From: Deroplatys truncata
Taxonomy: Eukaryota; Arthropoda; Insecta; Mantodea; Mantidae
DNA length: 64,000 nt
Direction of reading: 5' to 3'
Assembly: GCA_030765065.1 (NCBI GenBank)
Contig: CM060990.1
Coordinates: 418,447,198 to 418,511,197 of the forward strand
Under the pieces are notes generated by a model. That model worked only from the letters and a program-made list of their open reading frames with translations. It did not search any database and was not told the origin of the DNA. The translations under genes were made by a program, and so were the position numbers. Shown one piece after another: positions 1 through 9,821 of the stretch (position 1 is the first letter of the stretch; the number at the start of each line of letters is the position of its first letter).

Positions 1-484
1 ATATAAACAATGTTGGAGGATCTTGTAGAAAAAATGAACATAATGAATGGAATGGAACAATGCAAAAAAGACATTCTGAATAAAGTAGCTGAAGAAGTAA
101 AAGTACATGTAAGAAAAGATGTGTAAGGAATAAAGAGAGAGGTAGATGGAATCAAGGAGAGAATGGTAAAAATGGATGAAAAAAGGAAATTCAATTTGGT
201 GTTCATGGGAGTAGAAGAGAGAAGGAGCATATGGCCAGAAGAAGAAGAAATATTGTAACTGATAAATTGGAAATGGATCTGATAGGTTGGAACATTGTGG
301 AAGCATACAGAGTGGGAAGACAAAGTAGAAGAAGACCAATAATAGTGCAATTTGCAACATCCAAGCTAATATACGAGATCTTAAGAAGGTCAAAGATGCT
401 AAAAGGGAGCAATATACTTATAAACAAAGACTTGACTCCAGCTCAGAGAAACCTGAAAAAAAAAATGTATTACAGAAGATGATG
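1..484 (+). pseudogene. LINE ORF1 remnant (coiled coil plus RNA-binding domain)
   Basis: The 5' end is cut by the window. With one or two frame changes the plus strand reads a Lys/Glu-rich helical part (VEKMNIMNGMEQCKKDIL, then IKREVDGIKERMVKMDEK). It then reads WNIVEAYRVGRQSRRRPIIV, FATSKLIYEILRRSKMLKGS and INKDLTPAQRNLKKKM. The pattern of basic RRPIIVQF, IL-R-LKG and a DLTPAQR end resembles the nucleic-acid chaperone ORF1 of L1-like non-LTR retrotransposons. A TAA at about 124 and a TGA at 482 break it. It runs directly into RT-coding sequence about 40 bases later, so the endonuclease and most of the RT are missing from this copy. Confidence 0.65.
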
Positions 485-519
485 AAGGCAAGCTCAGAAT
501 GCAAGTAAGCATTCATTTC

Positions 520-1145
520 AAACTTACATCTTTGGATTGAGGGAGTAAATGTAACATACAATAATATACAGATACCTGGTCTTCTCTTTGCAGATGACTT
601 AATAGTGGCGTCCATTACAGTAAATGGTTTAGAATTGTCTTTACAAGAAATAGATACATTCTATGCAGAATGGGGATTAAATGAAAAGAAATCAAAATTG
701 TAATATTTAAGAAAAGAGGGAAATTGAGTAAACTTCAGAAATGGAAAAAAGGAGGAAATTAATATAAAGTGATTCGACATTGTGCTCATTTAGGAATTAA
801 ATTAGATGCAGGAGGTAAATAGGAGAAACAAGGTTGTCGAGGCTCAAATATTATATGGCAAGGGTGGCGAAAACGACTTCCTTCCGCGAGTCACCAAATA
901 TGCAACACACATGGCGTCACTCAGCAGCATGTGAAAATCAAACGGACGGTTGTAGAGAGGGAATGTGCGCCTGCAAGTCAAAATAACTCGCGAGTCACGT
1001 TTTCGTCACCTCTGTTATATGGTATTGAAATATGGGGACTGAAAATGCATGGGAAGTTGTGGACCTAGTACATAGGATGTTTTGTAAGGAAGTTCTCTGG
1101 TTGCCAATAGCAACAGCTAATGAAGTGGCCCAAATCAAAATGGAA
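520..1145 (+). pseudogene. LINE reverse transcriptase C-terminal remnant
   Basis: The plus strand reads LLFADDLIVASITVNGLELS, which contains the FADD catalytic motif of non-LTR reverse transcriptases, then FYAEWGLNEKKSK, with later frame shifts. After the hAT MITE at 859-1014 the frame resumes as LLYGIEIWGL-like and LVHRMFCKEVLWLPI-like sequence. That matches the cleaner copy at 40566-41706 (SKMLYGIEIWGVA, IVHRMFCKEVLGLP). An A-rich stretch at about 1156-1168 follows. This is the same LINE family as the copies at 4.9 kb and 40.6 kb. Confidence 0.7.
859..1014. mobile_element. 156-bp hAT-type MITE in a LINE
   Basis: The element has 17-bp terminal inverted repeats: caagggtggcgaaaacg at the left, and the complement of cagaggtgacgaaaacg at the right (14/17 match by eye). 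It is bounded by perfect 8-bp direct repeats, ttatatgg at 851-858 and 1015-1022. The related LINE at 40.75 kb carries the uninterrupted site (gttatatggaatagaaatatgg), which confirms the empty allele. The 8-bp duplication and CAGRGGTG-type ends are typical of hAT elements. An inner pair of cgcgagtc motifs lies near both ends. There is no ORF. Confidence 0.85.
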
Positions 1146-1169
1146 TGAGAAACAAGGAAAAAAAAAAAC

Positions 1170-1598
1170 ATGCGCGCGCGCACGCGCACATGCAGAGAGA
1201 GAGAGCGGGATGGCTGCTGGCAAATGGTGCAAATAAGTGAATTATATACATCTATTTTCAAGAGGTGTGCTGGCAGCAGTCATAACCAAGTTTTAGCCAG
1301 AATTCAGCTACTGCTTACTTCCATGGCTTGTCCTTTTGTCTTTATTCCTTGGCCACATTATGTGGATTTTTCCACTTCTTTAGTCTTGTTCATGAAGCAT
1401 ATTTTTCCTCCACTTTTGTTGATCGTATATATTTATTTATAACTCACTACATGCAATGGTTTACAAGTTGATTGATCATGCAATGAAAGAAGTATGGAAG
1501 GACCAACTAACAAAGTGACACTAATAGGTGTTCTACAGCAGCAAACATACCTAAAACAAAATATTCAGTCTACAAAACAGAAGTATGTTTATGACATG
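1170..1598. other. Intronic sequence, nothing recognised
   Basis: The stretch opens with an alternating purine-pyrimidine and GA-rich tract at 1170-1205 (cgcgcgcgcacgcgcaca followed by gagagag). The rest is AT-rich with no domain I can identify. Confidence 0.4.
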
Positions 1599-2358
1599 TG
1601 TCAAGACTAGACATTGGATTTGTATGCACTATAAATTTTTAAAATATGTATGCATTTATGCTGTCAAAATTTTTAAAAAATGCTCTATAATTTAAAAAAT
1701 ATGCACCAATTTTGAAAGAAATGTCAACTTTAAGCTTATACTTTTTGGTACTTACAATGTATATTCTTCCATGGACATAATTCTGGTTGTTGTAATTTGA
1801 TTTGAATATACAATTATCATTTTCTCCAAATGCTCAAGTGTGAGTTTATGACATTTATCGGCTAATACATGCTTGTATGCTGAGAAGTATCTGTCTGTGT
1901 CTGCAGATGCTATTGGGCAAAATTTGAAAACACTAGCTCTGAGGAAACTCCTTCAGGAAGCGCTAAATTTTCATTTTGAAGATATTTATCCACAGAATAC
2001 AAAACTTTTAATGACAGCATTTCTCTCTAAAACACTGCATACTTTAAAGCAGCACCCTCAAGTTTACTGTAAACTTCCATAGGGGTGTCTCCATAATAAG
2101 GATTTTATTATTTTTTCACTAATGTATGTAAATATTAATCTTAAAATTATTACTTTAAAAATACATGTATTTTATGCTTTATGCAAGGAACAACAATTAA
2201 ATATACAGCAACATTAGAAATATGTAATTATATGCACTATAGATCTTTATATGCAAGCACAGAAGAATATGAAACATATTGCAAAACTTAATTCCATGTC
2301 ACAAGTAGAAACACACTAAACATGCATTTTCATATAAATCCAATGTCTAGTCATGACA
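1599..2358. mobile_element. 760-bp element with 23-bp terminal inverted repeats
   Basis: The left end, 1599-1621 (tgtcaagactagacattgg and onward), and the right end, 2336-2358, are inverted repeats that differ at one of 23 positions. The interior is AT-rich, with repeated subterminal words (atgcac, atgcatttatgctg) and a 69-codon plus-strand frame at 1873-2082 (YLSVSADAIGQNLKTL, LTLKQHPQ-like). I do not recognise that frame; a decayed transposase end is one possibility. No clear target-site duplication was seen, so the class is open, with hAT-like non-autonomous as a guess. Confidence 0.55.
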
Positions 2359-2597
2359 TATACTGCTTAGACACAATTAGTAAGGAAATAAGGCATCTCG
2401 TATACTTGTCCAAGGTATCATGTAATTTCCTTGCCCTATTATTGTAATGAAAAATTATTGCAATTAAAACTCATCTGATCAGTGGAGATCAATGGCATCC
2501 AGTGTGTTGTTATTGCTGTACATTACTGAAAAATTGATTTTAAGGAATCATAAAAGAACTAGGTCCAACAAACATGTAATAACATCTCTTTACATAC
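2359..2597 (-). other. spen: Spen intron, left-running part
   Basis: The intron begins with GTATGT at 2597 on the minus strand and continues out of the window to the left, through the elements at 1-2358. Nothing else is recognised here. Confidence 0.6.
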
Positions 2598-2820
2598 CTA
2601 AATTCATTGTCATCAACATCATAGCCCTGGTATGGTGCCACTTCAATTTTACACCCAAAGAAAAGCTTATTATGAGACTCCTCTAAAGCTTTTTCTACAT
2701 CATCTGGCTTCTTGAAGCACACAAGCCCATAACGATCACCTGCTTGTCCAACAACTTTCACCCAGGTCACCTTTCCGTGCTTCTTGTACTCATGGAAAAG
2801 GCCATCTTTCAAGCTTGTGT
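2598..2820 (-). CDS. spen: Spen internal exon, body of the RRM
   Basis: The exon is 223 nt. The acceptor (ttccag) precedes 2820 and the donor AG|GTATGT follows 2598. The spare G from the exon at 37045 completes GAC, so the join reads SS-D-TSLKDGLFHEYKKHGK. The exon continues VTWVKVVGQAGDRYGLVCF (RNP1-like strand), KKPDDVEKALEESHNKLFFG and ends GYDVDDNEF plus two bases of an Arg codon. This matches the second RRM of insect Spen almost residue for residue, from memory of the family. The next RRM (TRTLFIGNLEKD type) should lie on an exon left of the window. The codons are uninterrupted and contrast with the decayed frames around them, so this is a constrained host exon. Confidence 0.95.
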
Positions 2821-3011
2821 CTGGAAAGGTAACATAAACATGTAATGCTCTATGTGCATATTCCAAATGCCTTTTAAAAATGAAAAATTAATAAGAATCG
2901 AGTATCACAATTACCAGGAATTTCTATTCAATCCATTTTTCACACAGTGAACCAGTCTTGTTATTTCTATCTATACTCAGAAATATAACATTTATGTCTA
3001 AATTCTCTATG

Positions 3012-4870
3012 GTATGCAACAGTGGCATAACCAGACTAATTAATTTGTGTGGGCCAAGATATAAGAGGTTTAGAAAGCACCTGACCCATCTCCGGCCAAT
3101 GTCATTGCCATTAACTCTCTTGAAACTCTTTCTTGGAAGTCTTACTTAATAACACACAAAATTATAACAAACAATTATGCAAGGCATACCTACACAAATA
3201 CTTCATGAGGTGACTGGAGCTGTTGAGGTTTTCCAGCAATAAATCTGTGGATCATTGATAATGGGTCTTTTAAGAGATCCCAACTTTTCTCCTTTTCGAT
3301 GGTTAAAATTACTAGATTACAAAGCCTGGTGCTTGACATGGTTGTCCTGATATAAGTTTTTATTTGTCCTACTGTAGAAGCAGACTTTCTGCAAATGCAG
3401 TTGTGATGGGACAGATTAGTACAATTTATAACATTTTGAGACTCTGGTATGCCTAACCCATGCTCATGTTCCATAGTTTAGAATATAGGTCACACCATTT
3501 TGATTTAATTCGCATGCTCTCTCTCTCTAAGTTTAATATCCTTTAAGCAGATAGGTCATATAAGATGGTGAATGAACAAATGGTTGATATGATGCTTATA
3601 TGAACCTGGGGTCCCTAGAATTTAAAGAGTTACACAAAATTCACCTTCCCAGCATAAGGAAAGACTCCAGATAAAATCTTATCCAGGTAACTTGCTCTAA
3701 CCGAGACTTGAACTCGGGACCTCTTAAATGTGAGGCAGACATGCTACCTCTGCACCATGGGGGTGGGCTTCCTTGTTTGAAAATCCATACAAATCAGCCG
3801 GTTCTTATATGGTCTTAAAAATAATTAAATCAGACGACTTTGGATCACAAACTGACATTCCTTCACAGTAAACAGAATTGTCTTCGTCATTTTTTCATTT
3901 CTGATGTGATGTTAGCAAGTTTACATGAACTTGCTCTCAGCAAAACCTTATCTTGTTACTCTGAATCAGAACTCTTCAGCATAGCATTACCATCATCAGT
4001 AATGGAATTTCTGTTACCAGAGATTGAGGTGGTCAATGATTTCTTTTTTCCTGTGCACTGACACTGATTCTGAAAACTTCCGCCATACAAATAACACTGG
4101 AATAAAATTCTTCAAATTTATCTTCCTTCTGAAGCTTTGAGAAGTTTCCTATCATTGCCATAATGTGGGATGAAAATTTACTACTATCCATTTTTGAAGA
4201 CTGAAGCACTTCCAATGAGGAATTTGTGAGAGCAAGAATATTGCCTAAACACACCAAATAAATTAAGGTGTCAAATTTCTCTAGCTGAATGTAACAATTC
4301 AGTAGCTTCCACAACTTTATTCTTTTTAATTGCTGACAGACAATTTTTAGGCCCAATCTATCGCAGTTAAATTGCTTCATGAACAAGTGAGCAGTCTTCT
4401 ATTTTGAAACCCCCTTTGTATCATGTTTTGGAATTTTTAAAATATTCATAACTTCATCAGTTCAAACTTGCATAAAGATGCCATGTCTTAAGGCGCTCTG
4501 TGATTGAATTGAGCAATTAGCTTGTAATAGTCCAATCAAGTAACCAATTCTTTCTACGTTTTTACAAACATCTACTGCACTGAACTGAATCTATGAGCAT
4601 AGCAATGTATATAAGGGCAAGGACTATTAGCCATCTCCCTTATTTTTGCCTGTACTTCACTTAAATGACCCAACATCATAGTAACACCACTATAGGCCTG
4701 AGAAATGCATTTCTTAATATGAAGTCCAAGACATTTTAGCTGATCCTTTCTTGTATTTGCAAGAAAGCCAGCGCTAAGTTGTTTTCACTCAAAGCAGCCA
4801 ATAAATTAATCTTGTATGTGCATGCTATCAGTATATCAGAGGCAAATGGACACCTGCTCTTTCATACCTT
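3012..4870 (-). pseudogene. hAT transposase relic (ZMYM1/DUF4371-like)
   Basis: Read on the minus strand from about 4740 down: ISQAYSGVTMMLGHLSEVQ (the DGASxM motif has decayed to SGVTMM), YIHCYAHRF (the usual HC.AH motif), then FDTLIYLVCLGNILALTNSS and EEFYSSVICMAEVFRISVS. After the SINE at 3.7 kb comes the dimerisation tail: IKTYIRTTMSSTRLCNLVIL at 3.2-3.5 kb. This order and these motifs fit hAT transposases of the type domesticated as ZMYM1. The downstream end shows a hAT-like terminus cagtggcataaccag at 3020-3034, preceded by gtatgcaa, a possible 8-bp target copy. The partner end was not found. Several stops and the catalytic decay make it dead. Confidence 0.7.
3640..3775 (-). mobile_element. 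tRNA-derived SINE inside the hAT relic
   Basis: On the minus strand, 3764 down to 3690 reads like a tRNA head: an A-box-like GGTGCAGAGGTAGCATG and, about 35 bases on, a B-box-like GAGTTCAAGTCTC, followed by a short body. The promoter spacing is that of a tRNA gene, but the acceptor ends do not pair, so it is a SINE rather than a tRNA gene. The body boundary is uncertain. Confidence 0.6.
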
Positions 4871-4895
4871 GGTCTCTAGCTTTGTCTACTAGAGA

Positions 4896-6037
4896 AGTAG
4901 AAGGAGAACAACAGATAACATATTAATTATAAAGACCATGGTGGATAAATACGTAAGTATAAAAAGGGGCAGGGTATACATGATTTTTATTGGTTTAGAA
5001 AAAGCATCCGACACTATCAACAGGGATGCACTATGGTTAAAACTAATTAAGAAAGGAGTGAGTGAATCATTTACATGCAAATAATGAGTGGTGTGTGAAA
5101 ATAGCCAAGGGAAGAATTGCTGAAGAGAACGTGTATAATTTAGGAGTTAGACAAGGGTGCAAACTTAGTCCAGTGCTATTTAATCTATTTATAGGTGATA
5201 TTATAGAAGAGATAAAAAAAATTGAATAAGCATTCACCAGTTATTAATAATAAGAAAATATCAGGATTATCGTTTAAAGATGATCTAGCAGCAGATTCCA
5301 TCTCAGTAGTGGGGCTAAGTAAAGCTATTGAAGCAATTGGCAAATACTGTAAAGATTAGGGGTCGAGAATAAACAAAAAGAAATTGAAAATTATTATTTT
5401 TAAGAAAGGATATAAACTAAGAATGACCGAAAAGTGGTACTGGGAAGGAATGGAGCTGGAATCAGTGGGGACAATTGACTATCTAGGAGTAACAATAGTG
5501 CAGAGAATTGGGGAGAACAGAAGAAAAAAGTACTAGCAAAGGGAAAACAAGCGATACAGGTAATCAGAGCATGTGGAACAAAATACCAGAAATGCAAATT
5601 GTGTGGTTACAAAGGATACATAGCACAGTGATGGAAGCAAGAATATATATCTTCGCGCAACAGAGATATGGGGCCTGGAAAAAGGATGGGAAAATGTAGA
5701 TACTATACATAGGAAGTTTTGCAAAATAAGCCTGGGATTACCAAGAAGCTCACTGAATGGAGTAACACAAGCAGAACTAGGGAGGGTGGGAGCTAAAGGC
5801 AAAATGGTAGAAAGGGCAATCAAATACTGGTTCAGAATAAAGCTACTGGATGAAAATGAGTTACTAAAGCAATGCTTAGTTGTACAGGAGAAAATGGGGA
5901 AAAAAGAAACTTGGATGCACAAGATACAGACAACATTGGAAGAAATGGCAATGGGGGATACAGGAGCAGAAAGAAACAAAAGTAAGGGTTTTTGGAAAGA
6001 AATTAGAACAAGAGTGGTTATCCTGGTGGTGGTTTGA
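4896..6037 (+). pseudogene. LINE reverse transcriptase relic, second copy
   Basis: The plus strand with shifts reads GLEKASDTINRDALW (RT motif), GVRQGCKLSPVLFNLF (the conserved Q-G-C-LSP-LFN block) and LSFKDDLAADSI, where the FADD box is altered to FKDD. It goes on with NKKKLKIIIF, VDTIHRKFCKISLGLP, LGRVGAKGKMVERAIKYWF and KGFWKEIRTRV. The C-terminal part is collinear with the copy at 40.6 kb (LGRVGRKGIIVERILKYWYR), so it is the same family. The altered catalytic box and several stops make it inactive. It sits beside the hAT relic and is 5'-truncated. Confidence 0.8.
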
Positions 6038-6049
6038 AAAAGTTGCTGT

Positions 6050-6345
6050 TTGAGCTCATTTCCATGAAAATTTCAAAATTCATCACCCGATCTTCATACT
6101 TCTTTATGAAAAATCTCTTCCCACAGGTCTTAAATGTTGAATGTTCCTTGCTGTTTTTAAAATGTTAATTTCCCTGTTTATGTTGTGGTTTGTTTTCTAA
6201 ATATTGGCAGATACCACAGATTTATCCATTTGTTTAAGTGCTCTTTCAATCTTATACTTGTGCTTCTCTGGGTTTTTCCAGTGTAAATCGTTTCACAACT
6301 GGAACAGTTAATTTGGTATACTCCAAGTTTTTCCTGTAATGTTGG
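6050..6345 (-). pseudogene. Penelope-like GIY-YIG endonuclease fragment
   Basis: The minus strand from about 6340 reads KLGVYQINCSSCE, YTGKTQRS and RLKEHLNKW, which is the GIY-YIG signature of Penelope-like retroelements (GVY...C..C...Y.GKT.R....R.KEH). It ends toward 6050 in decayed sequence. The part 6050-6210 is repeated in inverted orientation at 6557-6710. Confidence 0.7.
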
Positions 6346-6556
6346 TTTGTCATTTTGTTTGAATTTATTAAGCTTCCTAGAGTGAATCTGCTTTGGGGGG
6401 CCAACATATTGTGTCTCTTGAAAATCTAAAATCAGTGAATATCTACTTGATGATATATGAATTTTTTGTGCAATATGGTATGCTTTTCTTTGCTGAAAAT
6501 GTAGTTCTGTTTATTGAGTTTACAATCTTTTTTGTCACCAAATCTTTGCTGGCAAC

Positions 6557-6710
6557 TTGGCTGCTTATTTTGGGAAAACAAACCACAACATGAACAGGGA
6601 AATTAAATTGTTAAAAAAACAAGGAATGCTGGAATTTGATGTGTGCGAGAAGAAGATTTTCATAAAGAAGCACAAAGATGAACTGATGAATTTTCAAATT
6701 CCCACAGAAG
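6557..6710 (+). repeat. Inverted copy of the Penelope tail at 6050-6210
   Basis: The plus strand reads aaacaaaccacaacatgaac..., which matches the reverse complement of 6050-6210 (aaacaaaccacaacataaac...) at roughly 85-90 percent by eye over about 150 bases. It forms an inverted pair with a spacer of about 350 bases. Confidence 0.65.
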
Positions 6711-7456
6711 TTAATTCATATGCCAAATTAATCAAACTGCCTAGAGGGAACCAGATGCTGAACCAGTTGACAGCAGCTGATGATGCAGGTGAGAGCTTGC
6801 AAATCATGTACTGCATGTGAGTATAGTAAATGAAATCATATGGGTGTTCAGTCAATTCTATCCCTATCGAATTTAAATTGGTTTTACTGTATAAGTTTAT
6901 TTTCATTTTAATAACGTGTACTGTTTGAAAGGGCATACTGAAATATGTTGTATACTGTGATACTAATACAAACAAGTTGTCAGGAGTAAAACATAAGCTG
7001 CTAAGAGTTTTCACGTCTAATGGGACTCTGACATATTGAGCTGCCAACATGACAATATCAAATGTATGCTGCCCATGACTAAGAAACAATGTGCAGAGTG
7101 TGGTAACTTTCCAATGCTATATTGTTTTACAACTGTTAAGCAAATTTTAAGCTAACTTTCAGATAATCCATACACTTAAACAACATTTCTGGATGTATGT
7201 AAGTGCTTATCCCAAATATCTTTTTTGTTGCAGTCATATGAGAGAAAAAACGAATACTAGAAAGTGACATTTTAATGAGTATGAAAACATGGAAGGTAAT
7301 CAAGTGCTCACCAATAATATTCTGCTCACTCCTTTTTAACAAACACAACTTAAGAAATTCTGTTAAAGATAATGGCTACTATCAAGCAGCTTTCAAAACA
7401 TAAATACCGCATGTACACTTTGTGAAGAAGTACAAATACAAATTTTTTGTATTCTG
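6711..7456. other. Intronic sequence, nothing recognised
   Basis: AT-rich sequence with scattered short open frames and no motif I can name. Confidence 0.4.
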
Positions 7457-8786
7457 TTCTGCAGCAGCATTGGACTAGGTGAGGAGTGGCACGCCTGCTG
7501 CCAGAAAGTAGTGCTGTAGCGTCAGTTGAGTTGGATCTGTCGTGAGGGAAAGATGTCTGTGCGTGTGTTTACAGTAAATTGTGTTGTCTCTTGGTGATAA
7601 ATTGTCCATTAATAATGATTGAGTACACTTTAGAACAAGAATTTTTCTGTATGATGTGTATGTGAAATACTCTTCTCCAAGAAGGTGTCGTAGAGAATTT
7701 CAACATCGATTTGCAGGTGTTAAAATTCCTAGCAGGTCAACTGTTCATGACCTTGTCAATAAAGTCAGGCGTACAGGACCTTTTTTGAACAAGAAACATG
7801 TTCAACAATGTTGTGTGCTGACAGAAGAGAAGCTTGATGAAGTAGGGACCTGGTTAGAGCACTCACCCCAAAAATCACTGAGACGTTTAGCACAAGAGGT
7901 TAACATTTCCAAGACATCAGCTTTTGTGGCAACGAAACTTCTGAAACTAAGTCATACAAGGTAACTGTAGTTCATGCTTTACAACCATAAGATCCTGTAA
8001 GTAGGTTTAATTATTGCAATTGGTTTTTGCAGTCCATTAATAATGGCTACGTGGACCTACTTTTAACATTCTTCACTGATGAAGCATGGTTTAATCTTCA
8101 AGGTCACATTTCTACTCAGAACAATAGATACTGGCCTACCGAAAATCCCCATATTATTCATGAAGTTCCTCACCATACTGCAAAAGTTGTGGTTGGTGCG
8201 CAGTGAGTGTGCGTAGAATTATTGGCCCCATATTTTTTGACACAACAGTTGATTCACACGTTTATGCAAATTCAATTTTAAATAAATTTTTTTCCGCAAC
8301 CAACAAGAAATGAAAGATTGTGTGGCTGGTTTCAGCAGGATTCAGCTAGAGCGCACACTGCTGCAAATTCTATGCATGAATTGCAAAGTGTGTATGGTGA
8401 CAGAATAATTAGTCAAGGTTTGTGGCCACCTCGTTCCCCTGACCTATCTCCATGTGATTTTTATTTATGTGGAATGTTAAAGAATGAAGTGCACTCATCA
8501 AATCCACACACATTACAAGAATTGAAGGAAAACATCACAAAAGAAATACAGGCAATCAGTCAACATGAACCTTTGCGAGTAAATCAGAATAGTTTTCGGA
8601 GATATAGGGAATGTGTTCATGTTGAAGGTCATCAATTTCAACATCTGTTGTGATGCAGGTAAATCAAATGTAAGTTAGTACAGTAGTTACTGCTCCGTAC
8701 CCATGTACCCATGACTTGCCGGTCGTTTATGTGTAACTCTGGCGGAAGACGTGCCAATCCTCACCCAGTCCAATGCTGCCGCGGAA
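7457..8786 (+). mobile_element. Mariner-superfamily element, 1.33 kb, with decayed transposase
   Basis: The ends are inverted repeats of about 40 bp (core agcagcattggact, then ggtgagg and ggcacg; right end cgtgcc...cctcaccc...agtccaatgctgcc). The plus-strand transposase reads RRCRREFQHRFAGVKIPSRS and LTEEKLDEVGTWLEHSPQKS with KSLRRLAQEVNISKTSAF (helix-turn-helix region). It then reads FTDEAWFNLQGH (first catalytic Asp), WFQQDSARAHTA (second Asp) and PPRSPDLSPCDFYL (third Asp). Counting from QQD to PCD gives 38 intervening residues, so this is not classic DD34D mariner. Frame breaks lie at about 7964 and 8205. The catalytic residues survive, but the frame does not. Confidence 0.85.
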
Positions 8787-9411
8787 TGTTTCAGTCCATC
8801 TACGAAGGCACTGTATAAGGGAGACCACCACCAGACCCCTTATAGCACTGAACATTATCATAACACCACCAAAAAACACTAATCACAAAAATGAAAATGA
8901 ATTAATAAGAAATTTTAAGCTTAAAGAGTCCATTGTTTTCAATCATAAATCATTACAATGCATTTTTATTTGTTTATGTGTAAAACATTGAAAATATTGT
9001 AAAGTACAAAGACCAGGCCTTAATAACATTTTTTACTGAAACAAGTCTTAGCCATTCTGTGTAAGTAAAAGGCACATAAGCATTACAGCATTTCCTGGAC
9101 TCTAATAATGACAACCTGCCAAATGTCAATCTGAAAAGCAGAATTTCAACCAACAGCTGTTTGTTACCTCTACTTTGGTAGAGGGAGCTTTCAATTTTTA
9201 GGCTTACTACACTTAACCAGCAATCATTTTACAGCTGTTATTCATGCAGAGGGTAATGTAATCAATTAATTTTACTGACAAGTGTGGTGGCTAGAACTTC
9301 ATTTGTCTAACTTAAATTGTCTAGCTGTTAACAAAACCTTTAGTTAGTTACAAAAATGTTCTGGTGTAAACAGTATATAAACAAAACTTTCTGTTGTGTG
9401 GAAAATGCTTT
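8787..9411. other. Intronic sequence, nothing recognised
   Basis: AT-rich sequence with no gene signal or motif recognised. Confidence 0.4.
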
Positions 9412-9773
9412 TATTTTTTTTTATTTATTTATTTATTTTTTTTTTAACATTCCCCATGAAATACTTTTATTTCGAGACAAAATACAATCTATACAATTAA
9501 AATGAAAAATGGCTTAAGCTGTATTATTACTTTAAAAGGCCTCTTTTTTACCCCCCGTCAGAAATATCTGATTCAAACTTCAGATTTTAGTTCCCTACCC
9601 TTGTTATTACAAGAGCTTAAAATCAGTATCAGAATAACAAAATTACATCATATCTAGCTGCTAATCTAATATACATATATCACCATAGGCTAAGCTAGAA
9701 AACATGTAAATAATCAGCACTCTAAAGACAATGAATGAAAAAAGTTTACATAGACAATATTGCACAGCTTTTG

Positions 9774-9821
<48 letters not shown>

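Noticed and set aside
1170..1205. Functional Z-DNA or regulatory tract (alternating CG/CA then GA)
   Set aside because: Too short and typical of simple repeats next to a LINE tail. No supporting signal.
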